Made by a program: the position numbers and the translations under genes
The notes under the pieces: generated by a model
Seen by the model: only the letters and a program-made list of their open reading frames with translations
What the model was told of the DNA's origin: nothing
Database searches by the model: none
Shown here: in pieces, positions 16,931 to 24,655 of the stretch
Layout of the letters: each line of letters opens with the position of its first letter
Position numbering within the stretch: the stretch's first letter is position 1
NCBI GenBank assembly: GCA_963825315.1
Contig: CAWGST010000001.1
Span: 2,108,001-2,172,000 of the forward strand
Origin: DASRLE01 sp963825315
GTDB taxonomy: Bacteria; Verrucomicrobiota; Verrucomicrobiia; Limisphaerales; Palsa-1400
Length of the DNA: 64,000 bases
Direction: 5' to 3'

Positions 16931-18040
16931 TTAACTCAGCCGCATCGGCATGACGACGTAAAGAAACGGGCCGTTAATCTTCAAAACGCCCGGGCTGAGT
17001 TCGTCAATCAATTCCAAAAAAACTTCGTCTTCGGTCAAGGCGCCCAGAGGCTCGATCAGGTAGGCGGGGTTGAAGGCGATGGCCATTTCCTTGCCTTTGT
17101 AATTGATCGCCAGGCTTTCGCGGGCTTCGCCGACTTCGGGAGAATTGGCGGTGATGGCCAAATTATTCAGGCTGACGGCCATTTTTACGGAATTGGCCTT
17201 GTCGCTGGTCATGATCTGGGCGCGGCGGACGGCGGCCAGAAGTTCTTCCCGAGGCAGGGCGATGCGTTCCTTGGTCTCGCTGGGAATCACCTGCCGGTAA
17301 TTGGGATAATTGCCTTCAACCAGTTTTGAAAGCAGCAGGATGGAAAAACCTTTGTCGTCGTTGAGGGTGAGGGAGACGTGGTTCTCGCTCAGTTTGAGTT
17401 CCACGTCGCCTTTATCGACCAGGAGGCGGTTCAATTCACTGACGGCTTTGGTCGGGATGATGAATTCGCCCTGGCTGTTTTCGGGAATATCCAATTCTTC
17501 ATCCACCAATGCGAGACGGCGGCCATCGGTGGCAACCATGGTCATTTTGTGTTCCTTGAGGCTGATGAAAATGCCGTTGAGCACGTAGCGGGATTCGTCA
17601 GTGGAAATGGCGAAGGAGGTCTTGCGCAACATGCCCTTGAACTTTTCCTGCGGCAGTGTGATTTTTTTATCCTCCTTTAAAATCTGGATGGGAGGAAATT
17701 CATCGGCGCTCAAGCCGTTAATTTTATAAAACGACGCCCCTGCCCGGATGCTGCAAGCGTGTTTCTCATCCACTTCCAACTCAATTTCAGGGCTGGTCAA
17801 TTCGCGGATTACACTGAAAAATCTTTTGACCGGGACGGTCGTTGCCCCCTGTTTTTTAACCTTTGCCTCGACGGAGCAACTGATGGAAACGTCAAGGTCG
17901 GTGGCGGTGAATTCAAGCCTGTCTTTGCCGGCGCGCAACAGGACGTTGGAAAGAATCGGCAGGGTTGTGCGGGTGCTGACGATGTTCTGCACCGACTGCA
18001 ATCCGTGGAGCAATTGATCTTTGGCTATGGTCAGGTTCAT
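16931..18040 (-). CDS. dnaN: DNA polymerase III beta sliding clamp
   Basis: 369 residues, standard length for the clamp. MNLTIAKDQLLHGLQSVQNIVSTRTTLPILSNVLL opens domain I, DGRRLALVDEEL lies in domain II, and it ends VLKINGPFLYVVMPMRLS, the canonical C-terminus with the MPMR/L motif. It forms the ring dimer that tethers polymerase III to DNA. dnaA and recF, its usual neighbours, are not in the adjacent sequence. Confidence 0.97.
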   Translation of the reverse strand: MNLTIAKDQLLHGLQSVQNIVSTRTTLPILSNVLLRAGKDRLEFTATDLDVSISCSVEAKVKKQGATTVPVKRFFSVIRELTSPEIELEVDEKHACSIRAGASFYKINGLSADEFPPIQILKEDKKITLPQEKFKGMLRKTSFAISTDESRYVLNGIFISLKEHKMTMVATDGRRLALVDEELDIPENSQGEFIIPTKAVSELNRLLVDKGDVELKLSENHVSLTLNDDKGFSILLLSKLVEGNYPNYRQVIPSETKERIALPREELLAAVRRAQIMTSDKANSVKMAVSLNNLAITANSPEVGEARESLAINYKGKEMAIAFNPAYLIEPLGALTEDEVFLELIDELSPGVLKINGPFLYVVMPMRLS

Positions 18041-18094
18041 GCGGCCTCTTTAATAGTATGTTTCTTTCAATAAAGGAAGATTATTAATAAGGGG

Positions 18095-18103
18095 TGTGAA
18101 TAA
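18095..18103 (-). promoter_or_regulatory. Single DnaA-box-like site upstream of dnaN
   Basis: The minus strand reads TTATTCACA, a match to the TTATNCACA DnaA box, 55 bases upstream of the dnaN start. Only one clear box is seen in the 200-bp gap, so this is not a replication origin; it could be a DnaA-responsive promoter element or chance. Confidence 0.3.
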
Positions 18104-18239
18104 CGGACAAAATCGCCGTTGTCAAGGCAGGGAGAACGACTTGTGACGATTTTTTAATGTGAAGAAGCCGCCGCCGGAAAAGCAGAAAGGCTGAAAACCG
18201 GGACTTATTGGCGAATGGCACAAACAATTCACAAGCAAC

Positions 18240-19436
18240 TCAATGGTGAAGCGCACGGTTAATGACATTTTTCAAAACCGTTTCGACGGTTTGAACTTCG
18301 GCAAGAGTGGAATCGCGGCCAAGGGAAAAACGAACCAGGGAATTGGCCAAGTTTTTGTCAACGCCCATCGCGCTTATGACATGCGACGGTTCGAGCGACC
18401 CGGCTGAACAGGCCGAACCGCTCGATGCGCAAATACCTTCCATGTCCAAACCCGCCAGCAACGTGATGCTGTCGCAACCGGCCACAGTGAAAGCCGCGGT
18501 ATTGGGGAGCCGGTCGCACAGTGAACCGCGAAAAGCGGCGCCTTCGAGCGATTTGACAAAATCAACGAGCCGGGCGGTTAATGAGGAAAGTTTCTCAGGT
18601 TGAAAAACGGGCGTTTTGACAAAGCGTTCCATCGCCCCGGCCAGGCCGATGATGCCGGCGACGTGCTCGGTGCCGGCGCGGCGTTCATTTTCATGGCCGC
18701 CGCCAAAAGCGATGGGATCGGGGAGAAGTGGCGACTTGATAAAAAGCGCCCCCGCGCCCTTGGGACCGTGGAACTTATGAGCGCAAATGGAAACCAGATC
18801 GGCGTTGAACTGATGGATGTCCTCGAACGGCAGCTTGCCAAAACTCTGCACCGCATCGGTATGAAAAATAACGCCACGAGAACGGCAGATTTCGCCGAGA
18901 ACCGGCACGGGTTGAATCGATCCGGTTTCATTGTTGGCCGACATGATGGAAACCAGCGTGGTGTCAGGCCGGATCGCTTTCTTCAAATCATCGGGCGAAA
19001 CAATACCCTCCGCATTGACCGGCAGCCAGGTGACGTCGAACCCCTCCTTCCTGGCCAAATATTGAAAACAATGCAGAACGGCATGATGCTCAATGGTGGA
19101 AGTAATCAAGTGGCGGCCCTTCCCGCGCAACAATCTGGCCGCGCCAAAAACGGCGAGGTTATTGCTTTCCGTGCCGCCGCTCGTAAAGACGACTTCGCTC
19201 GGTTTGGCGCGCCAGACCGTGGCGACGCGATCGCGGGCGTCATCGAGCAAGGCGCGGGCCTGGCGTCCGATGTGATGGACACTGGAAGGATTGCCAAAAA
19301 TCTCGCCCAAAAACGGTAACATGTCCTGGCGCACCGCGGGATCGAGAGGCGTCGTGGCGTTGTAATCGAAGTAGATTGTTTTCGTAAGATGTTTTTCATC
19401 GCTCGCAGTCTGCGCATTTTTCCCATCATTTCTCAT
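18240..19436 (-). CDS. Cysteine desulfurase (NifS/IscS type)
   Basis: From the ATG at 19436 the protein is 398 residues; a longer frame to 19487 adds 17 unconserved residues. IYFDYNATTPLDPAV starts the PLP fold, SGGTESNN and ITSTIEHHAVLH are the usual motifs, K221 in CAHKFHGPKG binds pyridoxal phosphate, and C343 in SSGSACSAGSLEPSHV is the catalytic Cys of the class I loop. It takes sulfur from cysteine for Fe-S clusters and other cofactors. It is divergent from nuoB, whose product needs such clusters. Confidence 0.93.
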   Translation of the reverse strand: MRNDGKNAQTASDEKHLTKTIYFDYNATTPLDPAVRQDMLPFLGEIFGNPSSVHHIGRQARALLDDARDRVATVWRAKPSEVVFTSGGTESNNLAVFGAARLLRGKGRHLITSTIEHHAVLHCFQYLARKEGFDVTWLPVNAEGIVSPDDLKKAIRPDTTLVSIMSANNETGSIQPVPVLGEICRSRGVIFHTDAVQSFGKLPFEDIHQFNADLVSICAHKFHGPKGAGALFIKSPLLPDPIAFGGGHENERRAGTEHVAGIIGLAGAMERFVKTPVFQPEKLSSLTARLVDFVKSLEGAAFRGSLCDRLPNTAAFTVAGCDSITLLAGLDMEGICASSGSACSAGSLEPSHVISAMGVDKNLANSLVRFSLGRDSTLAEVQTVETVLKNVINRALHH

Positions 19437-19601
19437 AGTCGGCGGTTTGCGGGCATCGTACGGCAAAACGGCTTGTGAGCAACGCAAATTGAGCTTTTCG
19501 CCGCCCCGCCCCGCCGCTTGTGAAAAAGTTCACAATCTGCTTGCCTGTATTTTGGTTCGGATGTTTATTGCAGCGGTCAGTGATCGCGGTTGCGCCACAG
19601 C

Positions 19602-20111
19602 ATGCAGACCAAGACTGAAATCGGCTATAATTCCAAGGTCGAAGGCGATGTCGTCCATACTCGCCTGGATGCGGCCATTAACTGGTTCCGCAAGAATTCC
19701 CTCTGGCCCATGCCGATGGGCCTGGCTTGTTGCGCCATCGAACTCATGGCGGCGGGCGCCAGCCGGTTCGATATCTCCCGCTTCGGCTCGGAGGTCATGC
19801 GCTTTTCCCCAAGACAATCGGATGTCATGATCGTGGCCGGCACGGTCACTTACAAAATGGCCACGGCCGTCCGGCGCATTTACGATCAGATGGCGGAGCC
19901 AAAATGGGTCATCGCCATGGGCGCTTGCGCTTCGACGGGCGGGATGTATCGCAGTTACGCGGTGTTGCAAGGGGTCGATAGGATTGTGCCGGTGGATGTC
20001 TATGTGTCGGGATGTCCGCCCCGGCCGGAAGCTTTGCTGGATGCTCTGATTAAACTGCAGGGGAAGGTGGCCAAAGAGCCATTCATGGCCCTGCAAAAAC
20101 GGGTTGCCTGA
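19602..20111 (+). CDS. nuoB: NADH-quinone oxidoreductase subunit B
   Basis: 169 residues from the ATG at 19602 (an earlier ATG at 19590 adds four). The N2 cluster ligands C43-C44, C109 and C138 are present in LACCAIELM, MGACASTGG and VSGCPPRPEALL. NuoB sits in the peripheral arm beside the quinone site. It begins the complex I cluster here; no nuoA lies in the 165 bases between it and the divergent cysteine desulfurase. Confidence 0.97.
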   Translation: MQTKTEIGYNSKVEGDVVHTRLDAAINWFRKNSLWPMPMGLACCAIELMAAGASRFDISRFGSEVMRFSPRQSDVMIVAGTVTYKMATAVRRIYDQMAEPKWVIAMGACASTGGMYRSYAVLQGVDRIVPVDVYVSGCPPRPEALLDALIKLQGKVAKEPFMALQKRVA

Positions 20112-20140
20112 ACCGGCCCGCGGGCTGGTAAGATTTTTCC

Positions 20141-20755
20141 ATGTCTGCGCGCGAATACGCTCAACAATTAAAGGCGCGGTTCGGGGATTGCATCTCCGAA
20201 CCGAAGGAGTTCCGCGCCGAAATCACCGTGCAATTGTCCGAGGCCGGACGCATCGCGGAAGTCTGCCAGTTTGCCAAAAAGGAGATGGGCTTTGATTACC
20301 TGGTGGACATCAGCAGCCTCGACAATTACGGCGCGGACCCGCGCTGGACGGTGGTTTATCATCTTTACGGTTACGGGCATCATTGCCATCTCCGTGTGAA
20401 AACGGACGTGAGCGAGGAAAAATCCGAGCTGCCCACCGTGACCGGCGTCTGGCGCACGGCGGACTGGCATGAACGGGAAATTTACGACATGATGGGCATC
20501 CGGTTTCGAGGGCATCCGGATTTGCGGCGGATTTTGATGTGGGAGGGGTATCCCTATTTTCCGTTGCGCAAGGATTTTCCGCTGGCGGGCAAGCCATCGG
20601 ACGTGCCGGAGGTGGCCTTTACCCGCTCGGCGCCGGAGGAGGGCGGACCTTTTGTGACCCGTCCCGGCGGCAAGGACAGCAGCGCGCGCGAGCCGCGCGC
20701 GCACGAACTGGAAGCGGATGAGGAGGGGTCTGAGGCGGGCGCGGAGAAAAGATAA
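20141..20755 (+). CDS. nuoC: NADH-quinone oxidoreductase subunit C
   Basis: 204 residues. FDYLVDISSLDNYG, SLPTVTGVWRTADWHEREIYDMMGIRFRGHPDLRRILMWEGYPYFPLRKDFPL is the subunit C (30-kDa) signature. The last 45 residues (rich in E, A, R and S) form a disordered tail not present in many homologues. It follows nuoB by 29 bases and precedes nuoD by three. It lies in the peripheral arm connecting the Q module. As a separate subunit it is not fused to NuoD, unlike in enterobacteria. Confidence 0.96.
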   Translation: MSAREYAQQLKARFGDCISEPKEFRAEITVQLSEAGRIAEVCQFAKKEMGFDYLVDISSLDNYGADPRWTVVYHLYGYGHHCHLRVKTDVSEEKSELPTVTGVWRTADWHEREIYDMMGIRFRGHPDLRRILMWEGYPYFPLRKDFPLAGKPSDVPEVAFTRSAPEEGGPFVTRPGGKDSSAREPRAHELEADEEGSEAGAEKR

Positions 20756-20758
20756 AGC

Positions 20759-22039
20759 ATGGCAACGCAAGAACTACAAATTCCAGATTCCGGAGCGCGC
20801 GCGGCGGCATTATCGGCGGGCGCCGCGGAGGAATTGACCGATCTTCAGGGCGAGAAGATGGTGCTGAACATGGGGCCGTCGCATCCGGCCACGCATGGCG
20901 TGTTGCGGCTGGTCCTGGAACTGGACGGCGAAATCATCACCAAGGCCACTCCCGACATCGGCTACCTCCATCGCGGCGATGAAAAAATCGCCGAGAACAT
21001 GACCTACACTCAGTTCATTCCTTACACGGACCGGCTGGATTATCTGGCGCCCCTGGCCAACAACGTCGCCTACGCGCTGGCGGTCGAAAAATTGATGGGC
21101 ATTGACCATGAACTGCCGCCGCGCTGCCAGTATATCCGCGTGATTTGTTGTGAACTGGCCCGCCTCTCCTCGCACTTGCTCGGCCTTGGCTCGATGGCCA
21201 TGGACGTGGGCGCGCTGACGGTTTTTCTCTTCACCTTCACCGAACGGGAGAAGATTTACAATTTGATCGAAGCCCTGACCGGGGCGCGTTTCACCACGTC
21301 CTACACGCGCATCGGCGGAGTGGCGCGCGATCTGCCGGCGGGCTGGGTGGAACAATGCCGCAAATTCCTGGGCGAAGTGGTGGTCAATATTGACGAAACG
21401 GAGAAGCTGCTGACCCGCAATAAAATTTTCGTGGATCGCAACCGCGACATCGGCGTGATTGCGCGCGAGGCGGCGATTGATTACGGGTTGAGCGGCCCGA
21501 ACCTGCGCGGCAGCGGGGTGGAGTTTGACCTGCGCAAAGCGCATCCCTATTTGGTCTATGACCAATTGAAATTCGAAGTGCCCGCCGGCTCGGTGGGGGA
21601 TTGTTATGATCGTTACCTGGTGCGGATCGAGGAGATGCGGCAAAGCGTCGGCCTGCTGCGCCAGTGCCTGGACAAATTGCCCGGAGGCCCCGACAACAAG
21701 ACAAAGGAACCGGTGGACATCCCCGATGGCAAAACAATTTTGCCCTCCAAATACAAAGTGCTCACCAGCATGGAGGAATTGATCCACCAATTCATCCTCG
21801 TCACCGAAGGGGTCAACGCGCCGCCGGGCGAAGTTTATTTTTCCGCCGAGAATCCGAAAGGCGAACTGGGTTTTTACATTAACAGCAAAGGAGGCGGGAC
21901 GCCCAACCGCCTGAAAATCCGCAGCCCGTCGTTCTGCAACCTGAGCATCCTGCCCTTCTTGATGCCCGGCCACATGATCAGCGACACAGTGGCGATATTC
22001 GGCTCGCTCGATTTCGTCATGGGAGAATGCGACCGATGA
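20759..22039 (+). CDS. nuoD: NADH-quinone oxidoreductase subunit D
   Basis: 426 residues. NMGPSHPATHGVLRLVLELDGE, GYLHRGDEKIAE and RIGGVARDLPAGW are the hydrogenase-like 49-kDa motifs, and it ends FGSLDFVMGECDR, the family's canonical end (DIVFGEVDR type). It forms the quinone chamber with NuoB. The stop overlaps the nuoE start by four bases (ATGA). Confidence 0.97.
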   Translation: MATQELQIPDSGARAAALSAGAAEELTDLQGEKMVLNMGPSHPATHGVLRLVLELDGEIITKATPDIGYLHRGDEKIAENMTYTQFIPYTDRLDYLAPLANNVAYALAVEKLMGIDHELPPRCQYIRVICCELARLSSHLLGLGSMAMDVGALTVFLFTFTEREKIYNLIEALTGARFTTSYTRIGGVARDLPAGWVEQCRKFLGEVVVNIDETEKLLTRNKIFVDRNRDIGVIAREAAIDYGLSGPNLRGSGVEFDLRKAHPYLVYDQLKFEVPAGSVGDCYDRYLVRIEEMRQSVGLLRQCLDKLPGGPDNKTKEPVDIPDGKTILPSKYKVLTSMEELIHQFILVTEGVNAPPGEVYFSAENPKGELGFYINSKGGGTPNRLKIRSPSFCNLSILPFLMPGHMISDTVAIFGSLDFVMGECDR

Positions 22040-22521
22040 GCTTCACTGTTCCAGCCGAACTCGAGAGCGAGCTGAACGATCTGCTCACCCATTACCCGGA
22101 AAAGCGCAGCGCCTCGCTCATGTACCTGCACGCCATCCAGGAGCGATTTGGTTACATATCGCCGGAAGCGATGGAGTGGACCGCCAGCCGGCTCGGCTTG
22201 CAGCCGATTAATATTTACGAATTGGTCACGTTTTATCCCATGTTCCGGCAGACGCCGTGCGGCAGGCACCACATCAAGGTCTGCCGGACCTTGAGCTGCG
22301 CGCTGGGCGGCAGCCGGGAATTGAGGGACCATATCTGCCGGAAACTCGGTTTGGACGCTTCGGAACACGGCCTGCAAACCACCAAGGACGGCAAATTTTC
22401 GGTCGAGTTTGTCGAATGCCTGGCCAGTTGCGGGACGGCGCCGGTGGTCATGGTCAACGAGGATTTTTACGAAGGGGTTTCAACGCAGAAGGCGGATGAA
22501 ATCGTCGCGAAATGTCAATAA
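22036..22521 (+). CDS. nuoE: NADH-quinone oxidoreductase subunit E
   Basis: 161 residues from the ATG that overlaps the nuoD stop. The [2Fe-2S] N1a ligands are C83 and C88 (KVCRTLSC) and C128 and C132 (VECLASCGTAPVV). It partners NuoF in the NADH-oxidising module. Its normal downstream neighbour nuoF begins at 33801, 11.3 kb further on, because a mobile element has inserted just 22 bases after this stop codon. Whether a promoter inside the element drives nuoF is an open point. Confidence 0.97.
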   Translation: MSFTVPAELESELNDLLTHYPEKRSASLMYLHAIQERFGYISPEAMEWTASRLGLQPINIYELVTFYPMFRQTPCGRHHIKVCRTLSCALGGSRELRDHICRKLGLDASEHGLQTTKDGKFSVEFVECLASCGTAPVVMVNEDFYEGVSTQKADEIVAKCQ

Positions 22522-22542
22522 CAATGCAATCTGCAAACATTT

Positions 22543-22570
22543 TGGCTGCTCGACATGGATTTGAACCATG
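22543..22570. repeat. Left attachment site (attL) of the mobile element
   Basis: 28 bases that repeat the 3' end of the tRNA-Gln gene at 33646-33673 in direct orientation, with one mismatch (T instead of C at the eighth base). The repeat covers the T-arm, acceptor stem and CCA of the tRNA. It marks the left boundary of the inserted element, 22 bases after the nuoE stop. Confidence 0.9.
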
Positions 22571-23521
22571 TAACTGCATGTTTTCTTCATTATTCATGGT
22601 TGCCTCTCGTTGCACTTCTGTGCGGTTAACTGCTTGTAGTGATACGACACTCTCCCTCGTATAGCAAGCGTTTTCTTGCATCTTGGTGCAATAATATGCA
22701 GGAAAACTTGTGCGGGAATGTGTGAAAACCAAGTATTGTGCGGAATCTGTGCGGTAATGATTTCCGGCCTAAATCTGTGCGGGATTGTGCGGGCGGTCTT
22801 CTTTTACTGGCTGACAGTCGAAACGTCGCTCCTGGGTTAAATACGCGCCAAGGCGGGCTATTGTGGAGGGCAACGCAAGCAGCGTTGCGTTTGACACCTT
22901 GCCGCCCCTCGCGGCGGCTGAGAGCGAGTGATGCCCCGTCTGATTTTTCGCCGTCCGCGACAGTGGATTACCAAGCTGACACCCCAAAAGCGGCCTTTGC
23001 TCCATGCCTTTAATTTCACCGGGGCGCGTGGTCGCGCTGCCCTTGTCTCTCAGAATGAAAGGCCCGAAGTGAAGCGGTCGCCCGGCAGCGTAGGCCCAGA
23101 CGCGCAACGCGAAGACGTGAGCATCGTAGCCGGAGCATGAGGGCGAGTGAGCGGAACGGAAGGGTTTTCAGGCTGAGTGACAAGCTCGAATCCGGGGCGG
23201 CATGAGTGCGGCGGTTTTGCGGAGCGGAGGCTGAGGGAAGCGGGGAGCGCAGCCGGAGCAAAAGCCGCCACTCTCAGGACGCGGGGGAAAGCTTGTCTCA
23301 GACGTTTCGAGACGGCGGAGCGGCACGGAGAAGGATTATTCCGTGAAATTCTATTGCAATGCTGATTAATGGGTTGAGAGTCTGTTGAAACTGGTCGGCC
23401 CTATGATATTTTACTAAAGACGCTCGCGTGGTCATTGCTGAGAAAGCCAGCTAGCCAGCGGTAAAAATGAGAACTATCATAATTTTAGGATTGACCCTTT
23501 GGCCTTCCAAACCAAACGACT
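22571..23521. other. Structured non-coding region at the left end of the element
   Basis: No gene is supported in this roughly 950-bp stretch; the short frames in it look like noise. The first 230 bases hold six YTGTGCGG repeats. From about 22819 to 23309 there are nested complementary arms: CGAAACGTC (22819-22827) with GACGTTTCG (23301-23309), CTGAGTGACAAGCT (23173-23186) with AGCTTGTCTCAG (23290-23301) allowing a two-base bulge, and GAGTGCGGCGGTTTTGC (23204-23220) with GCAAAAGCCGCCACTC (23258-23273) allowing two irregularities. A local hairpin lies at 22870-22888. It could be a structured RNA or a DNA element. Confidence 0.45.
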
Positions 23522-24562
23522 ATGCCTGCGATACCGCCAATAAACGCTAAGTCTCATGCGTGTCTTGCGCCTCACGTTGTAATTCTGGGAGCCGGGGCTA
23601 GTGTTGCAGCATTCCCAAAGGGCGACCGGAATGGTAAAAAACTTCCTGCGATGTCAAATCTGGTGGAGGTTGTTGGACTGAAATCGATGCTGGAAAAACA
23701 CCACGTTCCTACAGAAATCACGGATTTCGAGTTATTTTACGATGAACTTGCCACATCCGGAGAGAACCCCACCCTCGTTAGGGAAATCGAAAATGAAATC
23801 CGACTATATTTTACCGGAATGGAGTTGCCGGACCAGGCAACGCTCTATGATTATCTTCTCCTGTCCCTCCGTGAGAAGGATTTAGTTGCAACATTCAACT
23901 GGGACCCGTTTTTGGCTCAGGCATATCGCCGCAACAGAGATGTCGCCAAATTGCCGCAAATAGTTTTTCTGCATGGGAACGTCCAGGTGGGGACGTGCCT
24001 TGCACATACCAAAAAGGGTTGGCTTTTTCAAACCTGTCCCGAATGCGGGGAGCAAATGGAACCCAGTCAACTCCTTTACCCCGTGCGGCGGAAGGACTAC
24101 AATGCCGACGGATTTATCAAAAATGAATGGGACGTTCTCCGCTGCTTTCTCAACGATGCTTATTTCGTAACCGTGTTTGGTTACAGTGCGCCCAAAACGG
24201 ATATCGAAGCCAAGAAGCTGATGCTTGATCAGTGGCAGGATAATCAGATACGGTGGCTGGCCCAGATCGAGGTTGTCGATGTAAAACCGCGTCTCGAACT
24301 GGAATCTACATGGCACGATTTTCTGATCACTCGCGATTACAGGCGGAATTATGCGATAAGAAAGTCCGTTTTCCAGACGCAAGCATTTCGTTATACTCGG
24401 CGAAGTTGCGATGCCCTTGCAATGGCCACCCTACAGCAGGAGCCTTTCTCGGAGAACCCATTTCCTCGCACTAAAAATTTGAGGAAACTGCAAAATTGGT
24501 TAAAGCCTCTTATTCAGGAAGAGAACAATAAATGCTTTTCGGGCAAGCGAACCTCACCCTGA
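23522..24562 (+). CDS. SIR2-like NAD-binding protein, candidate antiphage effector
   Basis: 346 residues, soluble. The SIR2 fold signs are VVILGAGASVAAFPKGDRNG (GAGAS at 23-27), the Asn-containing strand VATFNWDPFLAQAY (N126), FLHGNV with the candidate catalytic His (H151), and VTVFGYSAPKTDIEA (217-230). A CxxC pair (C172, C175) with C159 suggests a zinc ribbon between the His and the last strand. SIR2-domain proteins outside classical deacetylases often deplete NAD in defense systems (for example DSR and Thoeris); the spacing of N and H fits that type. It is cargo of the mobile element and the only gene on its strand here. Whether it acts alone is unknown. Confidence 0.65.
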   Translation: MPAIPPINAKSHACLAPHVVILGAGASVAAFPKGDRNGKKLPAMSNLVEVVGLKSMLEKHHVPTEITDFELFYDELATSGENPTLVREIENEIRLYFTGMELPDQATLYDYLLLSLREKDLVATFNWDPFLAQAYRRNRDVAKLPQIVFLHGNVQVGTCLAHTKKGWLFQTCPECGEQMEPSQLLYPVRRKDYNADGFIKNEWDVLRCFLNDAYFVTVFGYSAPKTDIEAKKLMLDQWQDNQIRWLAQIEVVDVKPRLELESTWHDFLITRDYRRNYAIRKSVFQTQAFRYTRRSCDALAMATLQQEPFSENPFPRTKNLRKLQNWLKPLIQEENNKCFSGKRTSP

Positions 24563-24655
24563 AACTCCTTGGCTCATCATTTCTACAATGACCCCTGCGA
24601 CCCTTGGCGCTTGTTGCCACCAATGCTGTATTGGAGACCCCGCCGTCAAATTCGC

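Noticed and set aside
22543..22570. A second tRNA-Gln gene at the left end
   Set aside because: Only the 3' 28 bases match; the anticodon and 5' half are absent, so it is an att repeat.
22738..23365. Short frames on both strands in the left end of the element
   Set aside because: They have no good start context, no known motif and overlap one another; the stretch is better explained as structured non-coding DNA.
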